Source of the DNA: Paraspadella gotoi
Taxonomy: Eukaryota > Chaetognatha
Length of the DNA stretch: 64,000 bases
NCBI GenBank assembly: GCA_051294375.1
Contig: CM119264.1
Coordinates: 11,011,832-11,075,831 of the forward strand
Reading direction: 5' to 3'
The notes under the pieces are model-generated. The model was not told the origin of the DNA. It ran no database searches and worked only from the letters and a program-made list of their open reading frames with translations. This document shows, piece by piece, positions 1 through 12,007 of this stretch. Numbering within the stretch: position 1 is the stretch's first letter; the number at the start of each line of letters is the position of its first letter. Made by a program: the position numbers and the translations under genes.

Positions 1-1500
1 TTTTTTGACTATTTTTCGTTGACCAAGGTTTTTGTATCCCGAGAAACTAATTTTTTGAATCAGAAATAAATTGTATGCGAAATGGGGACAGAAATTTAAA
101 TATCATCACAGAAATTTAAATACCATAACACTATAAAAAATTGAAGGTACCATCTTGAAAAATGAATACAACAAATAGTACGAGTAACTTTTACAGCTTT
201 TCATTAAAAGATCGAAGAAAATAATATACCTCTATAAAATATGAGCTTTTTTTTAATCTAATGAGCCTATTTTCAGCATGATATGATTAGAAATATCAGA
301 GTGAGGAATAAAAGAAAAAAGGTATATAAAAATACTTTGCTTTAAAATAAAATTTTTAAACGTTAAAATTGATTTAATCTGTGTATAGCTTAATACTAAA
401 ATCAAATGATGCATAAATTGAAATCCCCAAAGGTTATATTAGGTATAAGTATAATAATATATGGTTGTACTTATTTCATATTTAAAAAAATATTATCATA
501 ATGTGGTAAATGATTGTTTTTTAAAAAATGTCATAAAAATTGAAAAGGCCAGATTTTTCGTTACATCTTTACTTTCTTTAAAACCTCATAACTAGGTTTT
601 TAATCACATTTTATCGAACAATTATTAATCATTACAATTTTTTTAAATATATTATTTTTCCCCACGATTTTGATATCAAAGGGGCCTAAACTTAGGCTAA
701 CGTTAGTTCGAAGTTTTGGCGACTTATTCATTTCCAAGATGGTAATTTAGGAATAGAATTATACTTATGCTTGGTCTGACTAAAATTCGAGGATTATTTA
801 ATTTATCATGGACAATAAAATTTAAAAATGATAAATTACTTATATAGCAAGTCGGATTAATAGTGAGCCCTCATTTGATGATAAAATTCGACAAAAAAAT
901 TGGTGAGAATATTCAATGTAATATTAGAAAAGCTAGAAAAATATTTTCAAAATATTTCGAACGGGAAAAAAAGTTTTCAACGCTTCATTCCCTAAAACGA
1001 AGTCTAACACCATCACAGTACCAAAACCGCCCTCTCTATGTCGAAAAGGGAAATTGACAGTAAAACGCCGCCTCCGCCGCCGCGGCTCCAAGAACCTCGT
1101 CCATCACCGTTGCGCCGCTGCTGAAGCGAAAAGTCGGCGACGCGCCAGCCGCAGCGTGAACGGAAAACTGCAGCAGCCGCGACTTGCGGCAGTCTCCCTT
1201 GGTGTATGTTCGCTGTACGTGTTAAGGCGATTATTTGTTGTGTTCGAGCATGGTGTAGTTCGAGGTTCGTCGCCTTTATCAAACCTCGTTAAAAAAGTCC
1301 CTCCCTTTCTCAACCAACATCGTCGAAGGAGAGGCACTTGTCTTGAGACGGCGAAAGTCCTTTACAACAGTTGTCTCCATAATTCGTCAAAACACTTATA
1401 AGCGCTTTCCCTTCGCTCAACCCGGATATGACAGGCGTATTCTTGAGGATATATATGTTCGAAATTGCGGAAAATTTTATTTGGATTGAGCTTATTATCA
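1..1500. other. AT-rich intergenic DNA with a GC-rich patch
   Basis: The first kilobase is AT-rich with no convincing coding signal. Positions 1050-1290 form a GC/CpG-rich patch with CCGCCG runs that stays open in several frames on both strands, as expected for composition rather than coding. It could be a promoter or an untranslated exon. No family is recognised. Confidence 0.5.
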
Positions 1501-1501
1501 A

Positions 1502-3316
1502 TTAAGAGTCTTCGTGTATCGCTTTACATTTTTGCCATTGTAAAAGGGTGACACAATGCCATAAATAAAACTCTCGCATCTTCAAAAGGCTACTTTCCCT
1601 TGTTTCATCTACCTCTGGTTGTGAACTTAGCTCTTCTTCGTATGTATAAAGGAAGTCGTTGGCTCGAACCCGATCTCTACTGATGGAAAGCGATATCGGA
1701 GACTGAAAAATTACATTGGCCATTGTCTATAGATTTAAAAAATAAAATAAATAAAATGGAGAAAAAACATGAAGTAGTCATTATAAATATTCTTCGGCGC
1801 AACAATTTCCCTTTCCCTTTCTGTAAAACGTTTTATCGACTAAAAAATAAAAACGGGAGCACTGAATTAGTATTTTAAATTAAAAAAAAATCACTTGTTG
1901 TTCCTGTCTGTTCGACCGGTTCGATCGGTACCGAAGCCTCGGTAACGCTATCTCTCACCATTTTTTGTTATTCGCAAAGAAAAACATGAGGTCATCGTGT
2001 AAACCCAGACTTCGACTCTTTTTTTTTTTCAATTTTTTCTGGTTCGTTGGTCGAAGGGTGAAAAAGAATTCATGTCGAGACAAAATAAATTAAATTAAAT
2101 TAAATTAATAATTCAAAATAATTTTTACAATGAATCGAAAACCCTGGGCAAGTGGGCAATAGAAATTGTTATGGGGAAACGGTTAATGATGACGTTTGGC
2201 CGAAATTTAAAGTGATTTTTAATCGTTTTCACCCCTTGATAAACCGGCTTGATAAACAGCAAGCTTAATGAAGTATTTTCCTTAATAGAAATATTGCTCA
2301 TCCGTTAAAAAAGACGCAAGTAAAATTATCACAAAACGCGTACAGCCGTTCTCACAAATTTATAATCGAATTCGGTGTTAAATATAAAAAATAAATACAT
2401 AGACAAATATTAGTATGAAATATGCATTAAGGCGTAGTGAAAGTTACGGATCAAAATTAGAATAGTTAATCATGAACTGCCTTGGACTAAAAAACATTTA
2501 TATATAAAAAAAATATTTTAAAATTGCTTAATTTTCGCATACGCCCATATTTATACATAGTACTTACTATAGAAAATGATACAATTTTAAAATTATGTTT
2601 TCTTAGTTTTGAAAGCAGATTCGAATTCTTGCATTAAGTTAGCCAAAAATTTAAAAAACTATATTTTTTTTGCAAAAATTTAATTATAGGTTAATAATAA
2701 TAGTTTTTTAGGATTTTGATCCACTTAATGAAATAATTTTCAAAAAAGAGTTATAGTTCCTTTTATCAACTTTTCGTGAGGAATTCGAATCTACTTTTAA
2801 AAATAAGAAAAAACTGTGGACGCAACAAGTTTCAGATCAAGAATGATGTTGCGTCCACAAAACCATTTTAAAATTTTTACATTTTCTAGTACTATGTATA
2901 AATATGGGCGACTTGGGCGTATGCGAAAATTGAAAAATTAAATTAAATTTTTTTTTATTTAAAAATGTTCACAGGTACAAGCCTGTTCGTGATCTACTAT
3001 TCGAATTTTGATTCTATTTGATTTTAATATTTTTGCTACGCTTTAATATGCATACATAAATATAAGAAATAGGCTTTCTTGGACCTACCTGTTTGGAGAC
3101 GCGTGATCCGCCATTTTGAGTTGAGATGAGTCGGTTGTCGATGCGAGCGGCGTGGATTTTCGAGTCCGCGTCACGATGTCCAAGGTTCGTCCACCCGGGA
3201 AGTGACGTGATTCGTCGGACGGTGTCGGCGGCATCGGCGGCGTGGGGCGGAGTCGACGAGCGGTCGGTGAAGTCGTTTTCGTCGACAGGGAATTCCGGCG
3301 CCGATCGGGATGTCAT
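1502..3316 (-). CDS. Candidate two-exon gene, unknown product (142 aa)
   Basis: Exon 1 (3089-3316) begins with ATG in a CpG-rich block, encodes a Ser/Pro/Asp-containing N-terminus, and ends at a consensus donor (CAG|GTAGGT) in phase 0. Exon 2 (1502-1702) follows a good acceptor (pyrimidine run then CAG) in phase 0. It encodes 66 residues ending in MREFYLWHCVTLLQWQK-type aromatic sequence and a TAA stop. The joined frame is 142 codons. The intron (1703-3088) contains a foldback element. I recognise no domain or family. The pairing of these two exons is inference from phase and splice signals, so an intermediate exon, or two unrelated exons, is possible. A TGACGTCA site lies 268 bp upstream of the ATG. 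Confidence 0.35.
2531..2930. mobile_element. Foldback / MITE-like element
   Basis: Terminal inverted repeats of about 45 bp: left arm 2531-2577 starts ATTTTCGCATACGCCC, and right arm 2881-2930 is its reverse complement apart from an indel of about 8 bp. A second nested inverted pair lies further in: 2597-2628, with AGATTCGAATTC, against 2781-2814. A third pair (2815-2826 and 2848-2859, 12 bp) makes a hairpin with a 21-base loop. No coding capacity is seen. The whole 400 bp can fold back on itself, as non-autonomous DNA transposons do. Confidence 0.6.
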
Positions 3317-3817
3317 GTCGTCGTTGGCGCGGAGAGCGTGTTGGCGTCGGAGCAGTCGAGGTTATCGTCCGCGACGTCGGCGACGGATATCGATGAAAAT
3401 AATCCAAAGTCGTAATATAATCCGGAAACCGATGTAAGATGTTTGACAACAAATAGGACGACGACGACGACGACGACGAAAAAAGAAGACGACGACGTCA
3501 GTTTAATTCAAGAGATAAGGGAGAATAAAATAAAGAATGTGTCGTCGACGAGGGACGAAGAGAAACCAAAACCGTCGAAGTAATGACGTCACGAAAATCC
3601 AGATGACGTCGACGAAGACGTAAATTTCGCCGGAAGTGAGATGAATGAAGTCGATGACGAGGGCGGCGGCGGCGGCGGCGGCGAGCGCGCGATGAAAACG
3701 TCGAGCGAAACGGAACGTTTGGGTGGGAGGGGAAAGTGGGTCAAGCGGGAGAGAAACGGGAAAGGAAAGGCGGGGAAGGAAAAGGGAAGTAGGAAGGGGC
3801 AAGGAGGTAGGGGGGAG
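3317..3817 (-). promoter_or_regulatory. CpG/CGA-rich promoter-like region with a CRE
   Basis: Region upstream of the ATG at 3316. It is rich in CGA/GAC triplets and contains a perfect cAMP-response-type palindrome TGACGTCA at 3584-3591, plus half-sites nearby. The right side runs into a GA microsatellite. Promoter role is inferred from composition and position. Confidence 0.35.
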
Positions 3818-3819
3818 AT

Positions 3820-3872
<53 letters not shown>

Positions 3873-3876
3873 GAAG

Positions 3877-3908
<32 letters not shown>
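3818..3908. repeat. (GA)n microsatellite
   Basis: Nearly uninterrupted GA dinucleotides of about 90 bp with occasional AAG slips. It is one of many GA/CT tracts in this window. Confidence 0.95.
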
Positions 3909-3913
<5 letters not shown>

Positions 3914-4893
3914 CGAAAAGTTAGTGCCGAAAAGGGTTGGCTTCTCGTCTACTGTTTACCCGTTTTATTGAAATTGAGAGAAAATGACAACCGACGAACA
4001 TAAAGCGGTTGTCATGGATACATCTGCAATTCTGCGTAAACTTTCAGAAAAACAATGATCCGTATTTGCAATTGCTGGATTTAATAGACACGATCAGATA
4101 GTTATTCATAGAGCCACGGCCAGTACTTTTTCAAAGGATTTGATTGGCAGAAAAAAAAAATATTTCTTTATAAAAATAATTAACATTGAGGGAAGATTTT
4201 TTTCCCAATTTTTTCGATACCCATTTTCTTAATTGATAATAATAGATAATAATGAATAAAATTCATTATTGAAAAAGAAATAATTAAAATCGATAGGAAT
4301 ATTTTTAAAAAATCGTATTTATCAGAAAAGTTAGTTATTGTGAAGATGAAAAGAAGAGTTTGTTAACAAGATTTTAGTTTTACCTTCAGGTGAAATTTCT
4401 CACCAAACGTACGTGAGTGAATGTAATCATCGGAAAGAGATATATATAACATAAAATATATAAAATCGATAAATACCTTTCTCAAATACCCCAAACCAAT
4501 GATGGACCCGTCGTCGTGACGGAACAACTTTTCCATAACCTTTACTTTTATTCGGCGAAAAAAAAAATAAGAACAACGACAAGAAAATAATAAACAAAAG
4601 TGGAAGCGGAGGCGAAATTAGATTCACAAGTTTTTCAACTGAGAGTGAAATCGTGAGACGCGGTTTTTATTTTCAATCAATGAAAACTGCGATCGGGTTT
4701 TGATTGACAAGAATTCTCCCCTCTCTGTTTGCTTTTAAATTCTCCCATTACAGGAAAGCCCGAGAGTGGGTGGAGGGGAATCCGAGAATAAGGGGGATCT
4801 CGAGAAGATTCGATAGAAGCGTCTCGCGTTATTAGACGATTAAGTTGTTTGTCTTGAGTGAAATGGCTGGGAAAATGATATTGATAAATGACT
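3909..4893. other. Non-coding spacer left of the tandem duplication
   Basis: AT-rich DNA with short homopolymers. I see no supported exon, RNA gene or promoter motif. The right edge abuts the duplicated unit that begins near 4894. Confidence 0.5.
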
Positions 4894-4972
4894 ATTTATT
4901 TTGTAATTTTAAATTCACTATTTTGTTTTTGTTTTTTTTTCTGCCAGTCAAAATGCGCGTAAACATTTTAGA

Positions 4973-5009
4973 GTGAGAGAGAGAGAGAGATTTTAGAAGA
5001 GGAGAGAGA

Positions 5010-5068
<59 letters not shown>

Positions 5069-5096
5069 GAAGAGAGAAGAGAGAGAGAGAGAGAGG
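4973..5096. repeat. (GA)n microsatellite
   Basis: Interrupted GA tract at the left edge of duplication copy 1. A second tract follows at 5200-5270. The corresponding tracts in copy 2 are at 10561-10670 and 10770-10815. Confidence 0.9.
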
Positions 5097-5198
5097 TTTT
5101 TCCTTCAAAACCAGCAACCAAGCAAATGAAATATTAAAAAAATAAATGTGTAGTCGACGATTATCTTCTGTGGAACGACAAAGACTTTAAAAGAAAGG

Positions 5199-5239
<41 letters not shown>

Positions 5240-5371
5240 AGGGAGAAGGCAAGGAACGAGAGAGAGAGCGGCGTGGGCGGGAGGAGCCGAGGGGGGTGTG
5301 CCTGGTCTCGGAGAGGGCATAAAAACAAATTCGCGACACTTTTGTGAACTCATCGAACGTCGAGGCGCGGT

Positions 5372-5422
5372 ATTGGACCAATCAGATGTCGATATCGGAC
5401 GTGGACGCGTATTTCGGCCAAT
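5372..5422. promoter_or_regulatory. CCAAT-box cluster
   Basis: A palindromic ATTGG-A-CCAAT at 5372-5382 and a further CCAAT at 5418-5422 lie in a moderately GC-rich block. Copy 2 keeps the palindrome with one extra G (10955-10966). This spacing is typical of NF-Y sites in proximal promoters. I cannot tie it to a transcript. Confidence 0.3.
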
Positions 5423-5657
5423 CATATGCCTAAATCCGCCAACGCGTTGATGAAAACCCTAAACTCAGCAGAAATTTTTGTCATTAATCGAGGCTGAGCT
5501 GAGATTCGATACAAATTAGCGGAGGACCCCTCTTCCATCGCCGGGTGGGCGTCGCGATGGGAAGCGAAGGCAGGAGGCGCTCCGATGGGAACCAATAAAA
5601 TCGATGGAAGGAGACCCTTTGCTGGGAATAGTGAGAGAATGACTCTAAATCCTCTAA

Positions 5658-5970
5658 TTTTCAAATAATTCTTCATAGTTGAGAAACAGGAACGTCTTGT
5701 CGTCTACAAAATCCCACATCTGATCCTTTATGCGATCAGAACTTAATGTAAATAAGCCTGTGGAAGACGATGCCGCGATCAGTTCACCGTCCGTTGCACA
5801 CAAGGTCCCGAACTTCGGATCGGGTTGTAGTCCGTTACTACAGGTGGGTGAGACGCCCCGTCCCGCTTTTACTTGTGTGAATCAGCAGGGCGCGAACCAG
5901 AGTCCTTTGGGTTGGGAGGAGCTCGTGCTACCTCCGGCGCCATAGGTGATTCTCTGACGAGTAACGGGGT
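5658..5970 (-). pseudogene. Possible coding remnant inside the duplicated unit
   Basis: On the minus strand one frame stays open for about 100 codons (start near 5970, stop TAG near 5658) except for a single TGA about 27 codons in. The conceptual product has mixed composition (two cysteines flank the TGA region, and it has an acidic/aromatic C-terminus), unlike the low-complexity frames nearby. Copy 2 (about 11264-11580) carries compensating one-base indels that break the frame elsewhere. It may be a decayed gene, an exon with sequencing errors, or chance. No family is recognised. Confidence 0.25.
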
Positions 5971-6201
5971 ATGAAATACTACCGCTACACCTTAAACAAA
6001 ACGCTTCGTTGGGTGTAAAATAGGAAATCAAGAAGGAAATTGAGAACCGAATATCAAACAAAAGGAAAACGGATGAGAGATTTATTTCCGTTTTTCATGA
6101 ATACGTAAAAAAAAAAATCAATGTCCAATCCAAAGAGGCAACATTTTTTTCTCTCTTCTGAAGAATCTTTAAAATGAAAAAAGTTTGATCGATAGACAAA
6201 A

Positions 6202-6218
6202 GATCTCTCTCTCCTCTG

Positions 6219-6280
<62 letters not shown>

Positions 6281-6340
6281 TTCGTCCTAATCCACCCAAA
6301 TTCAATCTCCGCTTTCTCCCCACCTCTCACTCCTCTCTCT

Positions 6341-6416
<76 letters not shown>
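6202..6416. repeat. (CT)n microsatellite
   Basis: Two long CT tracts separated by about 50 bp of C/T-rich unique sequence. Copy 2 has the same arrangement at about 11805-12013. Confidence 0.9.
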
Positions 6417-6417
<1 letters not shown>

Positions 6418-7497
6418 GTAAAAGCGCACACGCGCAACCATTGAACGTTACCCGTTCAGCCAAATAAGCAAGTGTACAGATTTTTTATGTTCTCAGGAGA
6501 CCTTAGCAAGCTTTTGCTGCCTTTTTTGCTTTTCTTCAGGCGAAGCGCTTTAACCGGCAGCCCCGCGATTTTTTTTTTCTTCTCCGCCCTTTCGCTCTTA
6601 ACTTCCCGCATTCCGCTCTGTTCCTTTCAATGCTTAGTTTTATTTATTATTTTTTTTTTTTTTAGAAAAGTTGCGGCTTTGTCGGTCCTTTCGACGGCAA
6701 CGGCTGCTGCTGCTGCCGATGCTGCGCTGGGTGGCCCCTGGGTGTCGGCGGCTGCGTCGATGTGGACCGATTCGACGGCTGATCGTTGATTAATGATCGA
6801 CGAAGAAAGTCCGCCGACTGTAGATGGCGGGGGTGACGGTGGACAGTGGCGGCGAAGGCGACGGTGAATCACGCCTCACTTATTACTTGTCATGGCTTCC
6901 GATCTAAGGGGACGCCCTCAGATGCCAGATCGACCCATAATGAAATGAGAGGTTATGAAAGGAAAAGCTCAATAACAACCTTTTAACTTGGACCTGAGTC
7001 TAATACTTAATTTGACGAGTTTTAGACACTGACGAAAATTTTACGTTCGAGTATGTGTAATAGTTTAATGTATATTCTTCATTGTTCAACACGTCTGACT
7101 GGTTTTTGCTCGCGAAAGGTGCCGAGCAATGGTGTCGGGGAATCTTTGATGGCGAGTGTGCAATTTGAATAGAGGGCGCTGGAAAGCCAACTCATCGATT
7201 TTTAAGCCAAACGCAAACAAAGGAGCAAGCGGGGAGGAAAAAATGCTTGGCGATGAAGAAACGTCTAAACGACGTTAGTATCGCATGAAGAATAGAGATA
7301 AAAAAGTTAAAATGACAACGAAACGCGACTTGATATCTTTGAAATTCGTTAAAAGTAAATATCTTTTGTCGGATTTCTTGTCAAACATTTCACCAAATCA
7401 CGAGTTTACTCACATTCAATCGGAAGGAAAAACTCACAACTATAACAAAATCATCATCTTCAGTTTCCTTTCTTCTGTATCTCTATCCTTCAAGTAG

Positions 7498-7538
<41 letters not shown>

Positions 7539-7744
7539 TTCTCCTTGTACGGTCTGCTCGGTCTCACGTCATCCTCTACTCTCTCTCTCTCTCCCCTAAA
7601 GCCAATCCCTTCTCACTTCGGATGATCCAGGGAGGAAAAATACTTAATTCATGGCAAAGGCTGAATTTTTTTATCATTTTTTTATCGCCTCTCTTTAACG
7701 GACTCTTTTACTCAATCCCTTCCATTTTTCCCCATTTTCTCTTG

Positions 7745-7778
7745 CGCTCTCTCTTCTTTCTCTCTCTCTCTCTTTCTT

Positions 7779-7810
<32 letters not shown>

Positions 7811-7875
7811 TCTTTCCCTTCTTTTCTTTTTCTCTCTTAAGTCTCAATTGTTCTATCGACACCACTGTTCAGTCC

Positions 7876-7934
<59 letters not shown>

Positions 7935-7950
7935 CTCTCTCTCTCATCAG
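7745..7950. repeat. (CT)n microsatellite
   Basis: CT/CTTT arrays flanking a short unique stretch that starts with a TCAATTGTTC motif. The copy 2 counterpart is at 13345-13608, where the assembler left a 25-N gap. Confidence 0.9.
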
Positions 7951-10376
7951 TTCTCTCATCATTTTTTTCCATAAAATGAAAACTGTTGAAGAGCTCGGGT
8001 CTCTGGGGATCCTAAGGCCGCTGAAGGCTGCGTTCACAGCGTCCAAGTAGGGAGGAAAAACCACTTATTGGCTTCGCCTCCCTCTTTATCGGATTTATTG
8101 CAAATGCGCTTAATGACCCCATAGTACGATTCAACGCAAAATCAAAATCAATCCTCGTTAAAGTAGACGCTTTCTATTTTTTTTTTCTTGGATCGGATTT
8201 TAAGCCGAAGATCAAACCAGTTGAATTCGTCGCGCTCTTGGGCTCTGGGTTCAATTCCTTCTCTCGAGGATAAAACAAACTCCTTTTCTCTCGATACCAA
8301 TATTAAATATTCCGTTACATTTGTGAAGTCGAGTCAATCTCTTCGCCCTTTTCATATGGGAAGTAAGAAGACCAAGCGATGGGAACGGACGCCGAAATAC
8401 ATTAAACACTGGGCGAGCGAGAAATTCTTCAATCCCCCCTAGTGTCCAACCCAATTATTCTGCGGCATAAGATATTGTAAATTCGCCTTTGAAATGTCCT
8501 CGATCTTTATCAACCGCCGTGGATCGCTTCAAAATCAAATATCGCTTTAAATCGCTTCGAATTGACCTCGATCCCAAATCGATCGCATCTGCTAAACGAT
8601 TCGTTTCGTGAATTTTCTGACCCAAATGTTCGTGAATGCGAGAGAGAGTGAGATTGCATTTATTTATAACTTCCCTTCCCCTATCGCCTTCCGTCTTAAT
8701 CACGCAAATGGACAAAAACCGACTGGTATCCGTGTTGTTTCAGCTCCAACTTCGGCTATTCTTGAGAATCATCGGACGAAGAAAAATAAATAAACAAAAT
8801 TATTCTCTCTCTCTCTCTCTCCCTCTCTCGTCATAAAACAGTGATAATTATGTTTTTTTATCCATTAAAAAAAATTGTATCGTTTCGACATCTTTAACGA
8901 ATTTTTTCTCAAGTGATCACCCGTTAATGTAAATCGTTACTGGGGTGAATAAAAAAAAAAGTTGAGATCGAAAATCTCGACAAGTTTGCTTCTTCATTTC
9001 TTGGCTTCCTGAATTTAAAATCCCCTTCTTTCGAAAACTTACGCATGGGTCGGTTATGAGTTACTTTACATCGATCAGGTGTAACACTTCCCTTTCGATT
9101 GTCTCATTAAAACTAGTTTAATAGCGACACAGATATATTTCCACTTGCGAAATCGTCTGGTTTTCCCGTTACTGTTACCCCGCCTTTCGTTCCCGTATTG
9201 CAGCTCTCTCCTCGCTTAACCACGGTTTAAACTTTCGCTCATCTCTTTTGACCTTTACATAATTCAAAGAAAAAAGAAACTCCAACCTTCCTTTAACTCT
9301 TATGCTAATTAAGAATTTGTTGTGTCGTGTTGTGATTTTCTTAGTTTCTGTAACGTCCTCATTTTCCGCCCCTCAATTTTCTCGAAGGAAGGCGGCCAAG
9401 AGAAAGGAACCTTTATAAAAAAAATTCACTAAACTTCGAAATTTTAAATTCAAAAGAAAAAAAAAGAGAATTTTTTTTAACTATAGAGGGGAAAAGCAGA
9501 TTCGTCATTATTTTATTTTATTTTATTTATTTTCATTTATCTTTTGTAACATTATTTTCTCGCTATTTAAAAAGACAAAAGCCTATTGTGTAATAAAGTA
9601 AGTTATTTTAATTTTAGGGCACCCTCCCAGACTCAACTAATTTAAAATTATATAACAAGCTGAAACAAGGCCTAGAATTGTTTTCTCGGTATTTTTCTTT
9701 CCGATTTACTACGCAAGAACCACGAAAACGTAATCTCAAAGGAGAGAATGAAAGAGGGAAAGAATCTGGGACACAGAAAAAAGGATTAGAGATTGGCGAT
9801 TTAGGGGGAAATAAGTAAGCAGGAAATTGTCGGCGAGGAGGGAAAAATAACGATTGGGATGGATGAAAGATATGCTGATGTTTTAAAGGTGTAGGAGAAT
9901 GAGGAAAGTTGAAAAGGTAAATTGTGAAATCGAAATCTTTGGGAGAGAAGATAGATGAGGATTCGGAGAGGACGGAGGGAGGAGTAGGAAGTAGAGAAGA
10001 AGAAGAAGAAGAAGATAGAAGAAGAGGAGAAGGAGGAAGAGGAGGAGGATTTAATATCTAAGAGGAAGGGTTGTCGGGGTGAGGCATAGTAAAGTGTTAA
10101 GGGTGAAAGGGCGAATGGGTGGGAGTCCGGATTAAAATCGTAACTGGAAGAGGGGGAAGCAGGGAGCATGTGGAGAACGAAGGGGGGGGGAAGTTAGCCG
10201 TGGGGATTCGACACGGCGCGCTCGCGCCGGCAAAAGACTCCCGAAAGCTTTGCTTTTTTCTTCTTTTTTTTTTCCTCTCTCTTCCTCTCTCTCTCATTCA
10301 TCTTCTAGCCCAAACTTTTATCCCAGAAAAAAAAAAAAAATTGTCTGTTTTTGTAAAGAAAAACAGAACAGCCGGC

Positions 10377-10401
10377 NNNNNNNNNNNNNNNNNNNNNNNN
10401 N
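10377..10401. other. Assembly gap (25 N)
   Basis: Twenty-five N between the end of duplication copy 1 and an 89-bp chimeric fragment. Confidence 0.99.
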
Positions 10402-10490
10402 CGCCTCTCTTTAACGGACTCTTTTACTCAATCCCTTCCATTTTTCCCCATTTTCTCTTGCGCTCTCTCTCTCTTTCTCTCTCTCTCTCT
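10402..10490. repeat. Misplaced fragment of the duplicated unit
   Basis: The 89 bp after the gap match 7686-7775 of copy 1 (CGCCTCTCTTTAACGG onward). Sequence matching the beginning of the unit (near 4894) then resumes through a CT microsatellite. This junction makes no sense as a simple tandem repeat and suggests a collapse or mis-join across CT arrays. Confidence 0.7.
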
Positions 10491-10772
10491 GTAATTAAAT
10501 TCACTATTTTGTTTTGTTTTTTTTTTTCTGCCAGTCAAAATGCGCAAGTATAACATTTAGAGTGAGAGAGAGAGAGAGATTGAAAGAGAGAGAGAGAGAG
10601 AGAATGAGAGAGAGAGAGAGAGAGAGTAGATGAAGAGACGAGAGTGGTGAAGGGAGAAAGAGAGAGTTTTCCTTCAAAACCAGCAAAACCAAGCAAATGT
10701 AAATATTAAAAAAATAAATTGTGGCGACGATTATCTCTGTGGAACGACAAAGACTTAAAAGAAAGAAGAGAT

Positions 10773-10816
<44 letters not shown>

Positions 10817-11803
10817 GAAGGAGAGAGAGACGAGCGGCGTGGAGACGGTGATGGCGTAGCCGAAGGGGTGTGAGCCTGGTCTGGCGCGAGAGGGCATAAA
10901 CAAAAATTCGCCGACACTTTATGTGAAACTCAATACGAACGTCGAAGGCGCGGTATTGGGACCAATCAGATGATTCGAATATCGAGACGTGGACGTCGTA
11001 ATGTTCGGCCAATCATCTAACCTAAATCACGCGACAACGCGATTAGATTGAAAACCCTATACACTCAGGCAGAAATTTTTGTTCATTAATTCGAGGCTGA
11101 GCTGAGATTCGATACAAATTAGCGGAGGACCCCTCTTCCATCGCCGGGTGGGCGTCGCGATGGGAAGCGAAGGCAGGAGGCGCTCCGATGGGAACCAATA
11201 AAATCGATGGAAGGAGACCCTTTGCTGGAATAGTGAGAGAATGACTCTAAATCCTCTAATTTTCAAATAATTCTTCATAGTTGAGAAACAGGAACGTCTT
11301 GTCGTCTACAAAATCCCACATCTGATCCTTTATGCGATCAGAACTTAATGTAAATAAGCCTGTGGAAGACGATGCGCGATCAGTTCACCGTCCGTTGCAC
11401 ACAAGGTCCCGAACTTCGGATCGGGTTGTAGTCCGTTACTACAGGTGGTGAGACGCCCCCGTCCCGCTTTTACTTGTGTGAATCAGCAGGGCGCGAACCA
11501 GAGTCCTTTGGGTTGGGAGGAGCTCGTGCTACCTCCGGCGCCATAGGTGATTCTCTGACGAGTAACGGGGTATGAAATACTACCGCTACACCTTAAACAA
11601 AACGCTTCGTTGGGTGTAAAATAGGAAATCAAGAAGGAAATTGAGACCGAATATCAAACAAAAGGAAACGGATGAGAGATTTATTTCCGTTTTTCATGAA
11701 TACGTAAAAAAAAAATCCAATGTCCAATCCAAAGAGGCAACATTTTTTTCTCTCTTCTGAAGAATCTTTAAAATGAAAAAAAGTTTGATCGATAGACAAA
11801 AGA

Positions 11804-11883
<80 letters not shown>

Positions 11884-11974
11884 GTCCTAATCCACCCAAA
11901 ATTCAATCTCCCTTTTCTCCCCACCTCTCACTCCTCTCTCCCACCTTTCGCCTCTCTCTCTCTCTCTCTCTCCA

Positions 11975-12007
<33 letters not shown>

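Larger units (their letters stand above)
4894..10373. repeat. 5.6-kb direct tandem duplication, copy 1
   Basis: This segment is repeated almost entirely at about 10489-15975, shifted by 5.60-5.64 kb. Landmarks recur in the same order: CCAAT boxes (5372-5422), a GC-rich block (5520-5945), CT arrays (6202-6416 and 7745-7950), a CTG/CGA-rich block (6670-6880), a stretch at 8188-8800, and a GAA/GGA purine-rich tract (9990-10050). The copies differ mostly by one- or two-base indels in homopolymers and dinucleotide runs. Copy 1 stops at an N gap (10377-10401). No gene in it is recognised with confidence. Confidence 0.85.

Noticed and set aside
1650-1680. B-box-like GGGTTCGAGCC on the minus strand
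   Set aside because: It falls within the putative exon 2 and has no A-box or cloverleaf partner. Probably chance.
5730-5945. Plus-strand 71-codon frame in the duplicated unit
   Set aside because: The opposite strand has the longer, more protein-like frame, and the second copy breaks this frame by indels.
6169-6441. Long open frames encoding (Arg-Glu)n or (Leu-Ser)n here and at many other loci
   Set aside because: They are simple translations of GA/CT microsatellites with no start context, splice structure or homology.
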